From CAZLLE01 sp964560425 (GTDB lineage Bacteria > Campylobacterota > Campylobacteria > Campylobacterales > QNZT01), in the NCBI GenBank assembly GCA_964560425.1, contig CAZLLE010000075.1, positions 1-27,930 on the forward strand: a stretch of 27,930 bases of DNA, written 5' to 3'. The translations under genes and the position numbers were made by a program. The number at the start of each line of letters is the position of its first letter. Position 1 is the first letter of the stretch. This document shows, piece after piece, positions 1-7,345 of the stretch. The notes under the pieces are model-generated. The model was not told the origin of the DNA. It was given only the letters and a program-made list of their open reading frames with translations, and made no database searches.

Positions 1-1209
1 GGTACTCATGCTCTTTTGGGAGTGGAGTTTAAAAATCTAGCTCTTTTAATCATAGATGAAGAGCATAAATTTGGAGTCAAACAGAAAGAGAAACTAAAAA
101 ATCTAAGAGAAAACATGCACATGCTCTCCATGAGTGCTACCCCAATCCCAAGAAGTCTAAACATGGCTCTATCATCTCTAAAACAGTACTCCCAGCTTCT
201 AACTCCTCCAAGCGAGAGAGAAGATGTGAGAACATTTGTAAAAGTTTATGATGAAAAATCTATCAAAGAGGTGGTATTAAGAGAGAAAAGAAGAGGAGGA
301 CAGATATTTTTTGTACATAATCGTATAGCCTCTATCGAAGACAAAAAGAGAGATCTTCAAGATATATTACCAAATATCAAAATCCTAGTTCTCCACTCCA
401 AAATCCCCCCAGCCACTACAGAAAAAGAGATAGCAAAGTTTGAAAATGGAGAGTATGATCTACTATTATCAACCTCCATAGTAGAATCAGGCATACACAT
501 ACCAAATGTAAATACTATAATAATAGAGAGTGCAGATCGTTTTGGTATAGCTGATCTTCATCAACTAAGAGGAAGAGTAGGGCGAAGTAAAAGACAAGGA
601 TACTGCTACTTTTTAGTAAAAGATAAAAATGATTTGAGCGAACAATCCCAAAAAAGATTAATAGCCCTAGAGTCAAACTCATTTTTAGGAAGTGGATCAG
701 TTCTAGCCTACCACGACCTAGAGATTAGAGGCGGAGGAAACCTAGTAGGAGAAGCTCAAAGCGGACACATTAAAGGCATAGGCTACTCCCTATACCTCAA
801 AATGTTAGAAGATGCAATAAATATCCTCATGAACAAAACCCAAAGCGAACAAAAAGAGGTAGAGATAAAACTCTCAATCAGTGCCTACCTAAGCAGTGAA
901 CTAGTAGGAGAAGATCGAATCAGACTAGAACTATACCGCCGTCTAAGCAAATGCCAAAACACCAAAGAGGTCTACGAAATAGAAGAGGAGATAATAGATA
1001 GATTCGGAGAGCTAGATACCCCAACAAAACAGTTCCTAGAGATAATCATAATCAAAATTCTAGCACTAGAAAAAGGCATCAAATCTATATCAAGCTACCA
1101 ACAAAATATCACCATTGTCTATCCTGATGAAAAAAAAGAGTATCTCAAATCAAGAAGTAAAGATGATGATGATTTGATCGCTATGACTATGGGTTTTTTG
1201 AAGGGGTAG
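1..1209 (+). CDS. mfd: Transcription-repair coupling factor Mfd, C-terminal part (5' end outside window)
   Basis: Mfd is the ATP-driven translocase that removes stalled RNA polymerase from damaged DNA and recruits UvrA. The frame is open to the left edge, so 402 C-terminal residues of a protein usually around 1000 residues are visible. Seen: a DEEH Walker B box at visible residues 19-22, the SMSATPIPRSL helicase motif III, helicase motifs V and VI (STSIVESGIHIP, then QLRGRVGRS), and the translocation (TRG) segment IRGGGNLVGEAQSGHI. A C-terminal regulatory domain follows and ends in a run of acidic residues. The stop is TAG at 1207-1209. The gene runs toward hipA with 37 bases between the two stops and no obvious terminator. 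Its coding strand looks richer in A and C than most genes here. RecG shares the helicase motifs, but the TRG region and C-terminal domain favour Mfd. Confidence 0.95.
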   Translation, partial: GTHALLGVEFKNLALLIIDEEHKFGVKQKEKLKNLRENMHMLSMSATPIPRSLNMALSSLKQYSQLLTPPSEREDVRTFVKVYDEKSIKEVVLREKRRGGQIFFVHNRIASIEDKKRDLQDILPNIKILVLHSKIPPATTEKEIAKFENGEYDLLLSTSIVESGIHIPNVNTIIIESADRFGIADLHQLRGRVGRSKRQGYCYFLVKDKNDLSEQSQKRLIALESNSFLGSGSVLAYHDLEIRGGGNLVGEAQSGHIKGIGYSLYLKMLEDAINILMNKTQSEQKEVEIKLSISAYLSSELVGEDRIRLELYRRLSKCQNTKEVYEIEEEIIDRFGELDTPTKQFLEIIIIKILALEKGIKSISSYQQNITIVYPDEKKEYLKSRSKDDDDLIAMTMGFLKG

Positions 1210-1246
1210 TTTGTTTTATGGTATAAATTTGGGGTATACTGCAAAA

Positions 1247-2497
1247 TTATGATAAAAATCGAATTTGACTATCTATATCACTCTTATACTTTTCAATATC
1301 ATCATCTTCAAGCCCTAAAGCCTCTGCTCGTTCTTTAAAAGTTGTAGCAACTTTAATACACTTATGAATAATTTTGTTTGCAACTGCAGGTTTAATCGAA
1401 TATGAAGTTGCAATTTTTAAAATATCATCTTTAGTAATCTCTAAAGCCTTACCCCCGATGGTTGTAATATGCTGCGTAGCAAGACCTTTTGAATATGTAA
1501 TATCATATGCAGGTGATAAAGTCCACTTGCCAGATTTATCCATTAGAAATGCAAAGTTTTTAGCGTGATCATCAAAATTAAATACTAACACATTTAGAAC
1601 CATTCTCTTAAATAGTTCCTCTATATCCTCTTGGCTTTTACATACTCTTTTTGTGAGCATCAATAGATGCTCATATGTTGTAACTTGTGAAATTGAGATA
1701 TTAATATGCATAAGACCAGATGCAGTACACATATGAATCTTTTCATCATCTTTCGTTCTGTCAAATCTCTCTACTAACAAATGATGAGAGTCATTTTCTT
1801 TTATTAGTCTAAACTCTGCTGTTTTGATGCCTACATCTTTAGCCATGCTCATCATGATAAACTCTAACTTTGTAAGTCCAATACTTCCTACACCCTCATA
1901 GATTTCATCAAATTTAATAATAGCTCTTATATATCCTTTTTCTAACTCTTTTGTGTTTATCTTAATCATCTCATTACTCTTATTGTATTGTACAAGCATT
2001 TTAGGTCTTCCACCACCTACAGGAGAAACACTATCAAGGATATTCATTAAGTCTTCAATCGATGAATCTTTATCATCAATGTTCTTTTTCATTTTTTCAT
2101 AGGCATCTTTGGCATTAATGACATCTTCCTCTACAATATTTTCTTCATGTTCTTTAGGTAAGTATTCGATTGCTCCCATACCTCTATCTCCAATAAAAGC
2201 AAGTTTATGAAGCAGTGTGATTTCATGAGTTTTCAAGCCTTGTCTTTCAAAATATCTATCAATAAAAGCCATACCATGCCTATCAGGTAATGAATCAAAA
2301 AATAGACCTGCCATACCTTGGTATAAATATTTATGCTCACTATTTGTATAAAGCATGTCATTCAGGGGAAGCTTTATAGGTGATATCTGAATACCACTGG
2401 CTATAAAATCTTTATCATATTGAAAAAAGATACTTCCTTCATGTTCTAAAAGAGTACCTATCTTTTTATTATAAATATACGCATCAATTTCAGTCAT
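1247..2497 (-). CDS. hipA: HipA-family serine/threonine kinase toxin
   Basis: HipA kinases are toxins of type II toxin-antitoxin systems; the E. coli enzyme phosphorylates glutamyl-tRNA synthetase, while targets of distant homologues vary. This 416-residue protein has the HipA N-terminal region, then a Gly-rich loop GGGRPK just after residue 160 preceded by S156 and S158. Those serines could be autophosphorylation sites by analogy with S150 of E. coli HipA and the Ser pair in HipT. Next come an LVERFDR segment, a catalytic-loop motif FDDHAKN (D309-N314) and a metal-binding AYD segment. All kinase motifs look intact, so it is probably active. It overlaps the upstream antitoxin-like gene by 8 bases, the usual hipB-hipA order. 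The true target is unknown. Confidence 0.88.
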   Translation of the reverse strand: MTEIDAYIYNKKIGTLLEHEGSIFFQYDKDFIASGIQISPIKLPLNDMLYTNSEHKYLYQGMAGLFFDSLPDRHGMAFIDRYFERQGLKTHEITLLHKLAFIGDRGMGAIEYLPKEHEENIVEEDVINAKDAYEKMKKNIDDKDSSIEDLMNILDSVSPVGGGRPKMLVQYNKSNEMIKINTKELEKGYIRAIIKFDEIYEGVGSIGLTKLEFIMMSMAKDVGIKTAEFRLIKENDSHHLLVERFDRTKDDEKIHMCTASGLMHINISISQVTTYEHLLMLTKRVCKSQEDIEELFKRMVLNVLVFNFDDHAKNFAFLMDKSGKWTLSPAYDITYSKGLATQHITTIGGKALEITKDDILKIATSYSIKPAVANKIIHKCIKVATTFKERAEALGLEDDDIEKYKSDIDSQIRFLS

Positions 2498-2801
2498 ATT
2501 TACTCTTTTTTACTCTTTTTTTCACTTTCTTATCTTTCTGACTTCTAATTTCATCCAATGAAGTAAACTTGTCTACTTTTATTAACTCTTCAAGCTTTGA
2601 AGTTAAATCTAATGCAAATAATAGATTTACAATATTTTCAAATTTTGTATTTTTGGTATCCATAAAGGTACGATAGGCACTTGCAGACAAACCCGAAGCT
2701 TTATATAAATCTTTTTGTGTCATATTTCTCCTAATTCGTTCTTTTTCAATCATGTGGACAAACTTTTCCATGATTTCAAATGCTGTAAAGAACTCAACCA
2801 T
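2490..2801 (-). CDS. hipB: HipB-like antitoxin / XRE-type transcriptional repressor
   Basis: A 103-residue protein with a helix-turn-helix around residues 20-60 (motifs MTQKDLYKASGLS and AYRTFMD), followed by a helical segment and a Lys-rich tail (KKVKKRVKKSK). In HipBA systems this partner binds the toxin and represses the operon. The gene precedes hipA and overlaps it by 8 bases. The ATG at 2799-2801 is preceded on the minus strand by AAAGGATAATA, a good ribosome binding site. A 14-bp perfect inverted repeat pair at 2831-2876 sits just upstream and is the probable operator. The N-terminal extension before the HTH, about 18 residues, is longer than in E. coli HipB. The identity of the antitoxin rests mostly on position and the HTH. 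Confidence 0.78.
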   Translation of the reverse strand: MVEFFTAFEIMEKFVHMIEKERIRRNMTQKDLYKASGLSASAYRTFMDTKNTKFENIVNLLFALDLTSKLEELIKVDKFTSLDEIRSQKDKKVKKRVKKSKYD

Positions 2802-2830
2802 TATTATCCTTTTTTAAATATTTAAACTAT

Positions 2831-2876
2831 ATTTTATGTTATAACTATTTACTTTCAAATAATTATAACATAAAAT
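2831..2876 (-). promoter_or_regulatory. Probable hipBA operator: paired 14-bp inverted repeats
   Basis: ATTTTATGTTATAA at 2831-2844 and its exact reverse complement at 2863-2876 are separated by 18 bases, with centres 32 bp apart, about three helical turns. Each arm holds the near-palindrome TTAT-N3-ATAA. Such doubled operators suit cooperative binding of a dimeric HTH repressor. The element starts 30 bases upstream of the hipB start codon, and a TATAAT on the minus strand (2862-2867) lies in the distal arm, so bound protein would cover a promoter. The repeat is seen directly; its role is inferred from HipB biology. Confidence 0.6.
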
Positions 2877-2909
2877 CCATTTGAATGTAATCATCTCCTA
2901 GTTTTAAGG

Positions 2910-3257
2910 TGGCAACTGACCCCTTTTTTAGGAGTTGCCAACTTTTTGCTTAATAAAATCTTAAGAAAGAAAATAGATTTTTACTATTTTTTTATAAATT
3001 TATCTATAACCTTACTAAGAAAATATAATATTACTTTTGCTCTTCATGAGTTGCCAACTTTAAGATTTTGTTAAGATTCAAAGCCCCATGTTATGGTACT
3101 TTCAAAACTTAAAAATCTCTTAAAGTTGGTAACTCCATAAAATAGCCCCAAATCATGGTAAAAAAAATATTCAAAACCCCTACTAAACACCCATTTTATC
3201 GATGTTTGAAGAAAAATTGATATTTAAAAAAACTCAAAAAACATGGGAGTTGCCAAC
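2910..3257. repeat. Cluster of five inverted/direct copies of an AGTTGCCAAC motif
   Basis: Forward copies of AGTTGCCAAC lie at 2933-2942, 3049-3058 and 3248-3257. Reverse copies lie at 2910-2917 (TGGCAACT) and 3125-3134 (GTTGGTAACT, one change). The first two face each other and could fold as a 7-bp stem (2911-2917 with 2933-2939). The third and fourth form a longer imperfect inverted repeat with arms of about 25 bases (3046-3069 and 3111-3138) around 41 bases. Two copies are followed by T-runs. The spacing is irregular, so this is not a CRISPR array. It may be a decayed miniature element or a set of hairpins; function unknown. Confidence 0.6.
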
Positions 3258-3305
3258 TTTTTTGCAAAGCTCTATATTATAGTGGTTTGGTGAGAGATTT
3301 TAATT

Positions 3306-3333
3306 TTGAAAAATTTAAAAAGTGTGCTACAAT
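3306..3333 (+). promoter_or_regulatory. Promoter-like sequence with extended -10
   Basis: TTGAAA at 3306-3311, a 16-base spacer, then TACAAT at 3328-3333 preceded by TGC, which gives an extended -10 (TGnTACAAT). A start of transcription about 7 bases after the -10 would fall near 3340, exactly where the first GC-rich hairpin begins. No protein gene follows on this strand before the terminator-like hairpin at 3493. Confidence 0.45.
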
Positions 3334-3339
3334 GGCTAT

Positions 3340-3535
3340 TCCGCAGGTGCGTCCTGCGGAGGTTATTTCGAGACATTCTCTCGATATGCTTCTCTACTCC
3401 ATTATCAAAGATATTCCGCAGATATTTAATATTAAATGAAATAAGTTTGTTTGAGAGTTTTGTATTGCATATTACTTGTTGCTATAGTTTTTGAGACTGG
3501 AAAGATGAAGTTCTTTCATAGTCTCTCTTTTTGTT
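3340..3535 (+). ncRNA. Candidate small RNA (about 190 nt), unassigned family
   Basis: The stretch starts at the predicted transcription start with a GC-rich hairpin in an AT-rich setting (TCCGCAGG at 3340-3347, 5-base loop, CCTGCGGA at 3353-3360). A second stem follows (TCGAGA 3368-3373 with TCTCGA 3379-3384). It ends at a hairpin with a U-rich tail. The first seven bases of the opening stem recur at 3415-3421 (within TATTCCGCAG, 3412-3421), so the descending arm could pair with either copy. I do not recognise a known family such as 6S, tmRNA, RNase P or SRP RNA. It may instead be a dispersed palindromic repeat that happens to follow a promoter-like sequence. Confidence 0.35.
3493..3535 (+). 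terminator. Rho-independent terminator-like hairpin, rightward
   Basis: GAGACT (3493-3498) pairs with AGTCTC (3520-3525), and GAAAG (3500-3504) pairs with CTTTC (3513-3517), leaving a small internal loop and an 8-base loop. It is followed by TCTTTTTGTT and another T-run a few bases later. The T-tract is on the plus strand, so it fits termination of a rightward transcript from 3340. On the minus strand the same hairpin, just beyond the stop at 3534, is not followed by a U-run. Confidence 0.55.
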
Positions 3536-4481
3536 ATCTTGTTTTTTTTGAAAAACTGATGCCGATATTTATAGTAAGTCTAGTTTCAATGTTGAAGTTA
3601 TTTTCTCTTCTTGCTAGGAGTTGGGGAATGGTCTCTATAAAAAGCCATTTTTTGAAATAGTGTTTAAATTTTAGGGATATTCCATACTGTTTTTTGCAAA
3701 GTTTATACTCTTTGTCATGAAGGCTTATGTAGTTTAGAGTGTATGTGAATTTATCAGTTTTATCTATAAAGTGGTGTAGTCTAAAGATATGTTCTAATTC
3801 TGTATCTTTATCTTTGTGAGTGTAAAATATTTGGTTTTTTTGCTCAAATGTGTAGTGATTATCTATAGGTGTCATAAAACTTTCATAGCTTGATGTTGTA
3901 AAACATTTGTAGTGGATGTAGTAGTATAGATTGGCTCCAAAAAGGAGTCTATTTTTCTCAAAGTAGTATCTTTTGTCTGTAGCTAGTTGAGTAAAAAATC
4001 CAAATGGTTTACTTGCTCTAACTCCCAATCTTGCATAAGTTTTGGAGTCTCTTTTTTTGAATAGATAATACTTTAATCCTACTCTAAAGTTTTGATCTCT
4101 CTCTCTATCTTCAGGTGTGTCGTATATATTTTGATTATTTATCTCATCGTTTGTCTGTTTGTCAAATGTAAGCTCTATTTTGTCTTGAATTTTAGGTAGT
4201 TTGATATTTACTTTGATATATAGGGCTGGTTTGATGCTCTTTTCTCTTAGTTTGGTTGAAAAAATAAGGCTTACTCTATTTTTGGATATATCCCTTTTAT
4301 ATTTTTTATCTCTACAGCTATTATCATTTGATACATAGCTATCTATGTCACATAAGGTCTGTTGATATGAGTCTGTGATAGTGTCTCTTGTGGTGGATAG
4401 GCTATCTATAAATGTGGTGTTGGAATCGTTTGCAAATGAAAAATTTAATATTAGTAGATAAATAAAAATTAGTTTTTTCAT
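3534..4481 (-). CDS. Predicted outer-membrane beta-barrel protein, function unknown
   Basis: A 315-residue protein with a clear signal peptide (MKKLIFIYLLILNFSFA, cleavage near residue 17). The rest has alternating polar/hydrophobic stretches, many Tyr and Phe residues, and short charged loops such as TPEDRERDQ, as expected of an outer-membrane barrel. The end (RLTINIGISFSKKTR) looks like a last beta-strand with a short tail. It is not clearly any named porin. One D-S-N-T-T sequon lies just after the signal peptide. Its coding strand is rich in A and C, unlike most neighbours. The start codon overlaps an interrupted palindrome at 4477-4500. It diverges from ccoI across 87 bases. Barrel prediction is by eye. 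Confidence 0.6.
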   Translation of the reverse strand: MKKLIFIYLLILNFSFANDSNTTFIDSLSTTRDTITDSYQQTLCDIDSYVSNDNSCRDKKYKRDISKNRVSLIFSTKLREKSIKPALYIKVNIKLPKIQDKIELTFDKQTNDEINNQNIYDTPEDRERDQNFRVGLKYYLFKKRDSKTYARLGVRASKPFGFFTQLATDKRYYFEKNRLLFGANLYYYIHYKCFTTSSYESFMTPIDNHYTFEQKNQIFYTHKDKDTELEHIFRLHHFIDKTDKFTYTLNYISLHDKEYKLCKKQYGISLKFKHYFKKWLFIETIPQLLARRENNFNIETRLTINIGISFSKKTR

Positions 4482-4500
4482 GTAAGTATTCTAACATGAA
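4477..4500. promoter_or_regulatory. Interrupted palindrome over a start codon in the divergent ccoI region
   Basis: TTCATGT (4477-4483) and ACATGAA (4494-4500) are exact reverse complements 10 bases apart. The left arm contains the start codon of the barrel protein gene. It lies 69 bases upstream of ccoI. Such a site could bind a dimeric regulator or form an mRNA hairpin over the start. Seven-base arms can arise by chance in AT-rich DNA, so support is weak. Confidence 0.3.
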
Positions 4501-4568
4501 AAAGATTTATTTTTTCAGCCATATTCAAGGCAGTTAATAGGATAATTTATTAAAAAGATGGGGATATA

Positions 4569-6968
4569 TTGGGGAAAATTGCATGTGATCATTGCCAATT
4601 GGTTTTTGAAGAAGATGTTTTAATTCATGAAATAATTGATGACAAAGATAGATATTTCTGCTGTAAAGGGTGTGAGGGGGTTTATCATCTTTTGCATAGT
4701 GAAGGGTTGGATAGTTTTTATGAGAAGATTGGAGATACTAAACTTGACCCTGCCAAAGAGAGAGCTTTGGATTTGGAAAAGTTTGATTTGGAAGGTTTTG
4801 CCAAAAAGTATATCAAAGATAGAGATGGATTCAATGAGATTAGCCTAATTATCGAGGGTATTCACTGTTCTGCTTGTGTTTGGCTAAATGAGAAAGTTCT
4901 TCATAATAGTGATGGTATCTTAGAAGCAGAGATTAACTATACAAACCACAAAGCCAAAATAGTATGGGATCCATCTGTATTAAAACTCTCTGATATTATT
5001 ATGAAGATACAATCTATTGGTTACAATGCCTATCCTTATGATGCCTCTTTGCAGGAGGAGAGAGCCAATAAACAGCGAACAGATTACTACTCTAGACTTC
5101 TTGTCGGTGTGTTTGCTACTATGAATATTATGTGGCTGGCAATTGCTCAATATGCTGGATATTTTACTGGGATTAGTGATTCAGACAAAAATGTACTAAA
5201 TATCGCTGAGTTTGTTTTGGCTACACCTGCTCTTTTTTATACTGGTTGGGTCTATTTTAGAGGGGCTTATTTTGGGCTGAAAAATAGATTTATCAATATG
5301 GACTTTTTGGTAGCTACTGGTGCAACTTTAGCTTATATCTACTCTATATATGCCATGATAAGTGGAGTAGGAGAGGTCTATTTTGACTCTGTTGCTATGA
5401 TTATCACTTTTGTTTTTGTTGGTAAATATCTTGAAGTTTTGGGCAAAAAACAGGCTGTGGATACTATGGATTCATTGATGGGATCTCTGCCTACTGAAGT
5501 TTTGGTGATTGATGGTGATGAAAAATCTTTGGTTTTGGTTGAAGAGGTCAAAGTTGGAGATTTGATTGAGGTTAAGTCTGGAGATAAGATTGTTATTGAT
5601 GGTCAAATCATATCTGGTCAAGGCTCTTTTGATGAATCTAGTCTAAGTGGTGAGTCTGAACCTATCTATAAAAAAGAGGGAGATGAGGTTTTGAGTGGCT
5701 CTATTTTATTGGATAGTGTGGTTAGGTATCGTGCTACCAAAGAGTTTGGTAACTCTCTTCTTTCTACTATTGTTTCGCTTTTGGAAGATTCTATTACAAA
5801 AAAGCCTCGTATTGAAAGATTGGCAAATGAGATTTCTGGTTATTTTTCTGTTGTTATTTTAGTGATTGCTATTGCTGCTTTTTTGGGGTGGTATTTTTTT
5901 GGGGATTCTGGATTTGAAAAAGCACTTATTATTTCCATATCTGTGATTGTTATTGCTTGTCCATGTGCTTTGGGACTTGCTACTCCTGTGGCTACTTTGA
6001 TTGGTCTTTCTGAGGGAGCTAAGAGAGGTATTTTATATAAAGAGGCTAGTTTTTTGGAGACTATGGCAAAAGCTAATATACTATTTCTTGATAAGACAGG
6101 CACTATTACAGAGGGGCGACCAGAGGTAGTTGATGCAGAGATTATAAAAGAGTTTGATAAAAATATTTTATACTCTCTTGTCAAAACCTCTTCACACCCT
6201 ATTAGTAAAGGTATTGCAACATATCTTGAAAATAGTGGAGAGTTACAAGAGTATCCATTAGAAGATATTAAAAGTATAGAAGCTAAAGGTTTAAGTGCCA
6301 TTTATGAAGGCAAAACTCTTTTGGGTGGAAATGATAGACTTTTATCAGAACATGGTATATTCATTGAAGGTGATCATGATGGTTCTATTTTTGCTTTTGG
6401 AATAGATGGTGAATTGGTTGCACTTTATCTGCTTAAAGATAAAATCAAAGATGATACCAAAGAGTCGATCAAAGAGATTATTGATAGTGGTGTAGAGGTT
6501 GTGATGCTCACTGGTGATCATGAAGGGGTTGCTAAGGGTGTCGCTTCTGCTGTAGGAATACAAAGATATTATAGTAGGCTCTATCCTCAAGATAAGGCAC
6601 AATTTATTGATGATGCACATAAAAAGGGTCAAATAGTAATTATGGCTGGTGATGGGATAAATGATGCTTTGGCTCTCTCAAAAAGCGATATTGCTATATC
6701 TATGGGAAGTGGATCAGATATCTCTATATCTGTGAGTGATGTTGTATTACTTGATAATAAGATATCATCTTTGGCAACTTCTGTAAAGTTGAGTCAAAAA
6801 ACTTTTCACAATGTCAAACAAAATTTGGCTCTATCTCTGTTGTATAATCTATTTGCAATACCTTTAGCTGTAGCTGGATTTGTGATACCTTTGGTAGCAG
6901 CACTCTCAATGTCTTTGAGTTCATTGATTGTGATTGCAAATGCAATAAGAATTAAGAGGGGATTATAA
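4569..6968 (+). CDS. ccoI: Cu+-exporting P1B-type ATPase for cbb3 oxidase assembly (CcoI/FixI)
   Basis: CcoI moves copper across the inner membrane for insertion into the binuclear centre of cbb3 cytochrome c oxidase. This 799-residue protein begins with a Cys-rich segment (C6-x2-C9 and a CCKGC cluster), then an HMA metal-binding domain (GIHCSAC, C100 and C103). Eight membrane helices are expected, with the transport motif CPC at 464-466. The phosphorylation motif DKTGT starts at D508; a SSHPISKG segment and GDGIND at about 694-699 follow. The start is TTG at 4569, preceded by GATGGGG. No in-frame ATG lies before the Cys-rich segment, which CcoI proteins need. ccoS follows after one base, which separates it from general CopA pumps. 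Complete and apparently functional. Confidence 0.93.
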   Translation: MGKIACDHCQLVFEEDVLIHEIIDDKDRYFCCKGCEGVYHLLHSEGLDSFYEKIGDTKLDPAKERALDLEKFDLEGFAKKYIKDRDGFNEISLIIEGIHCSACVWLNEKVLHNSDGILEAEINYTNHKAKIVWDPSVLKLSDIIMKIQSIGYNAYPYDASLQEERANKQRTDYYSRLLVGVFATMNIMWLAIAQYAGYFTGISDSDKNVLNIAEFVLATPALFYTGWVYFRGAYFGLKNRFINMDFLVATGATLAYIYSIYAMISGVGEVYFDSVAMIITFVFVGKYLEVLGKKQAVDTMDSLMGSLPTEVLVIDGDEKSLVLVEEVKVGDLIEVKSGDKIVIDGQIISGQGSFDESSLSGESEPIYKKEGDEVLSGSILLDSVVRYRATKEFGNSLLSTIVSLLEDSITKKPRIERLANEISGYFSVVILVIAIAAFLGWYFFGDSGFEKALIISISVIVIACPCALGLATPVATLIGLSEGAKRGILYKEASFLETMAKANILFLDKTGTITEGRPEVVDAEIIKEFDKNILYSLVKTSSHPISKGIATYLENSGELQEYPLEDIKSIEAKGLSAIYEGKTLLGGNDRLLSEHGIFIEGDHDGSIFAFGIDGELVALYLLKDKIKDDTKESIKEIIDSGVEVVMLTGDHEGVAKGVASAVGIQRYYSRLYPQDKAQFIDDAHKKGQIVIMAGDGINDALALSKSDIAISMGSGSDISISVSDVVLLDNKISSLATSVKLSQKTFHNVKQNLALSLLYNLFAIPLAVAGFVIPLVAALSMSLSSLIVIANAIRIKRGL

Positions 6969-6969
6969 T

Positions 6970-7197
6970 ATGAGTAGTGGAATTATTGCTATAATGATTG
7001 GAGTATCTACACTTTTGGGGGCATTAGGGCTTATTGCTCTGCTTTGGGGCGTAAAAACAGGGCAGTTTGATGATGAAAATAAGTTTCTTAATGGTGCTCA
7101 TTTTGATTCTGAAGAGGAGTTGAATGACGCTATAAAGTTGGAGAAGCGTCGTAAAAAAGCAAAAGAGAGGGAAAAAAATTATAGACCACCTGATTAA
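6970..7197 (+). CDS. ccoS: cbb3-type cytochrome oxidase assembly protein CcoS
   Basis: A 75-residue single-span membrane protein. One hydrophobic helix (about residues 4-27) leads into the family signature LLWGVKTGQFDDENKFL, in which the GQFDD part is diagnostic, then an acidic and Lys-rich cytoplasmic tail. CcoS works with CcoI in maturing cbb3 oxidase, probably at heme or copper insertion. It starts one base after the ccoI stop and is surely cotranscribed. The tail (EKRRKKAKEREK) is longer than in many homologues. Confidence 0.92.
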   Translation: MSSGIIAIMIGVSTLLGALGLIALLWGVKTGQFDDENKFLNGAHFDSEEELNDAIKLEKRRKKAKEREKNYRPPD

Positions 7198-7245
7198 TAA
7201 AAGCTTAATAATTGCTTAATGCTTAAGGTTTAAAAATATAAAATA

Positions 7246-7273
7246 TTCAGGTTTAATTAATATTGTATATAAT
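7246..7273 (+). promoter_or_regulatory. Probable promoter of the LOS/phosphonate operon
   Basis: A perfect TATAAT at 7268-7273 lies in the 148-base gap after ccoS and 72 bases before the first operon gene. A weak -35 (TTCAGG, 7246-7251) sits 16 bases upstream; Campylobacterota sigma-70 promoters often lack a clear -35. Three GCTTAA repeats at 7203, 7214 and 7221 lie just upstream and could be a binding site, though they are AT-rich and may be incidental. No other good promoter is evident inside the operon, whose genes overlap. Confidence 0.5.
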
Positions 7274-7284
7274 TGTCAATAGGT

Positions 7285-7310
7285 GGTAACTAAGTAAAAG
7301 GAAAGTTACC
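7285..7310 (+). repeat. Inverted repeat in the leader of the LOS/phosphonate operon
   Basis: GGTAACT (7285-7291) and AGTTACC (7304-7310) are exact reverse complements with 12 bases between them. They lie downstream of the -10 at 7268-7273 and upstream of the AGGGG ribosome binding site at 7331-7335. They could form a hairpin in the leader RNA or an operator site. No T-tract follows, so a terminator is unlikely. Confidence 0.4.
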
Positions 7311-7345
7311 TAATTGCATTAATTTAATTTAGGGGTAAACATAAT

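Larger units (their letters stand above)
2881..3533. other. Gene-poor intergenic region with repeats and a possible small RNA
   Basis: About 650 bases between the hipBA promoter and the stop of the outer-membrane protein gene. No reading frame here has a convincing ribosome binding site or protein-like composition. The left half (2910-3257) holds five copies of an AGTTGCCAAC-type motif in both orientations. The right half (3306-3533) holds a promoter-like sequence, two hairpins and a terminator-like hairpin. These are listed separately. Confidence 0.7.

Noticed and set aside
2910..3257. A CRISPR array
   Set aside because: Copies of AGTTGCCAAC are short, irregularly spaced and in both orientations; no cas genes are present.
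3306..3494. A 62-codon frame across the hairpins in the intergenic region
   Set aside because: It begins within the -35-like TTG, has no ribosome binding site, and its middle merely reads through the palindromes. A small RNA or repeat explains the region better.
5840..6301. A 153-codon open frame on the minus strand inside ccoI
   Set aside because: It lies opposite the conserved CPC, DKTGT and neighbouring motifs of ccoI, has no ribosome binding site, and its composition is that of a reversed membrane-protein sequence.
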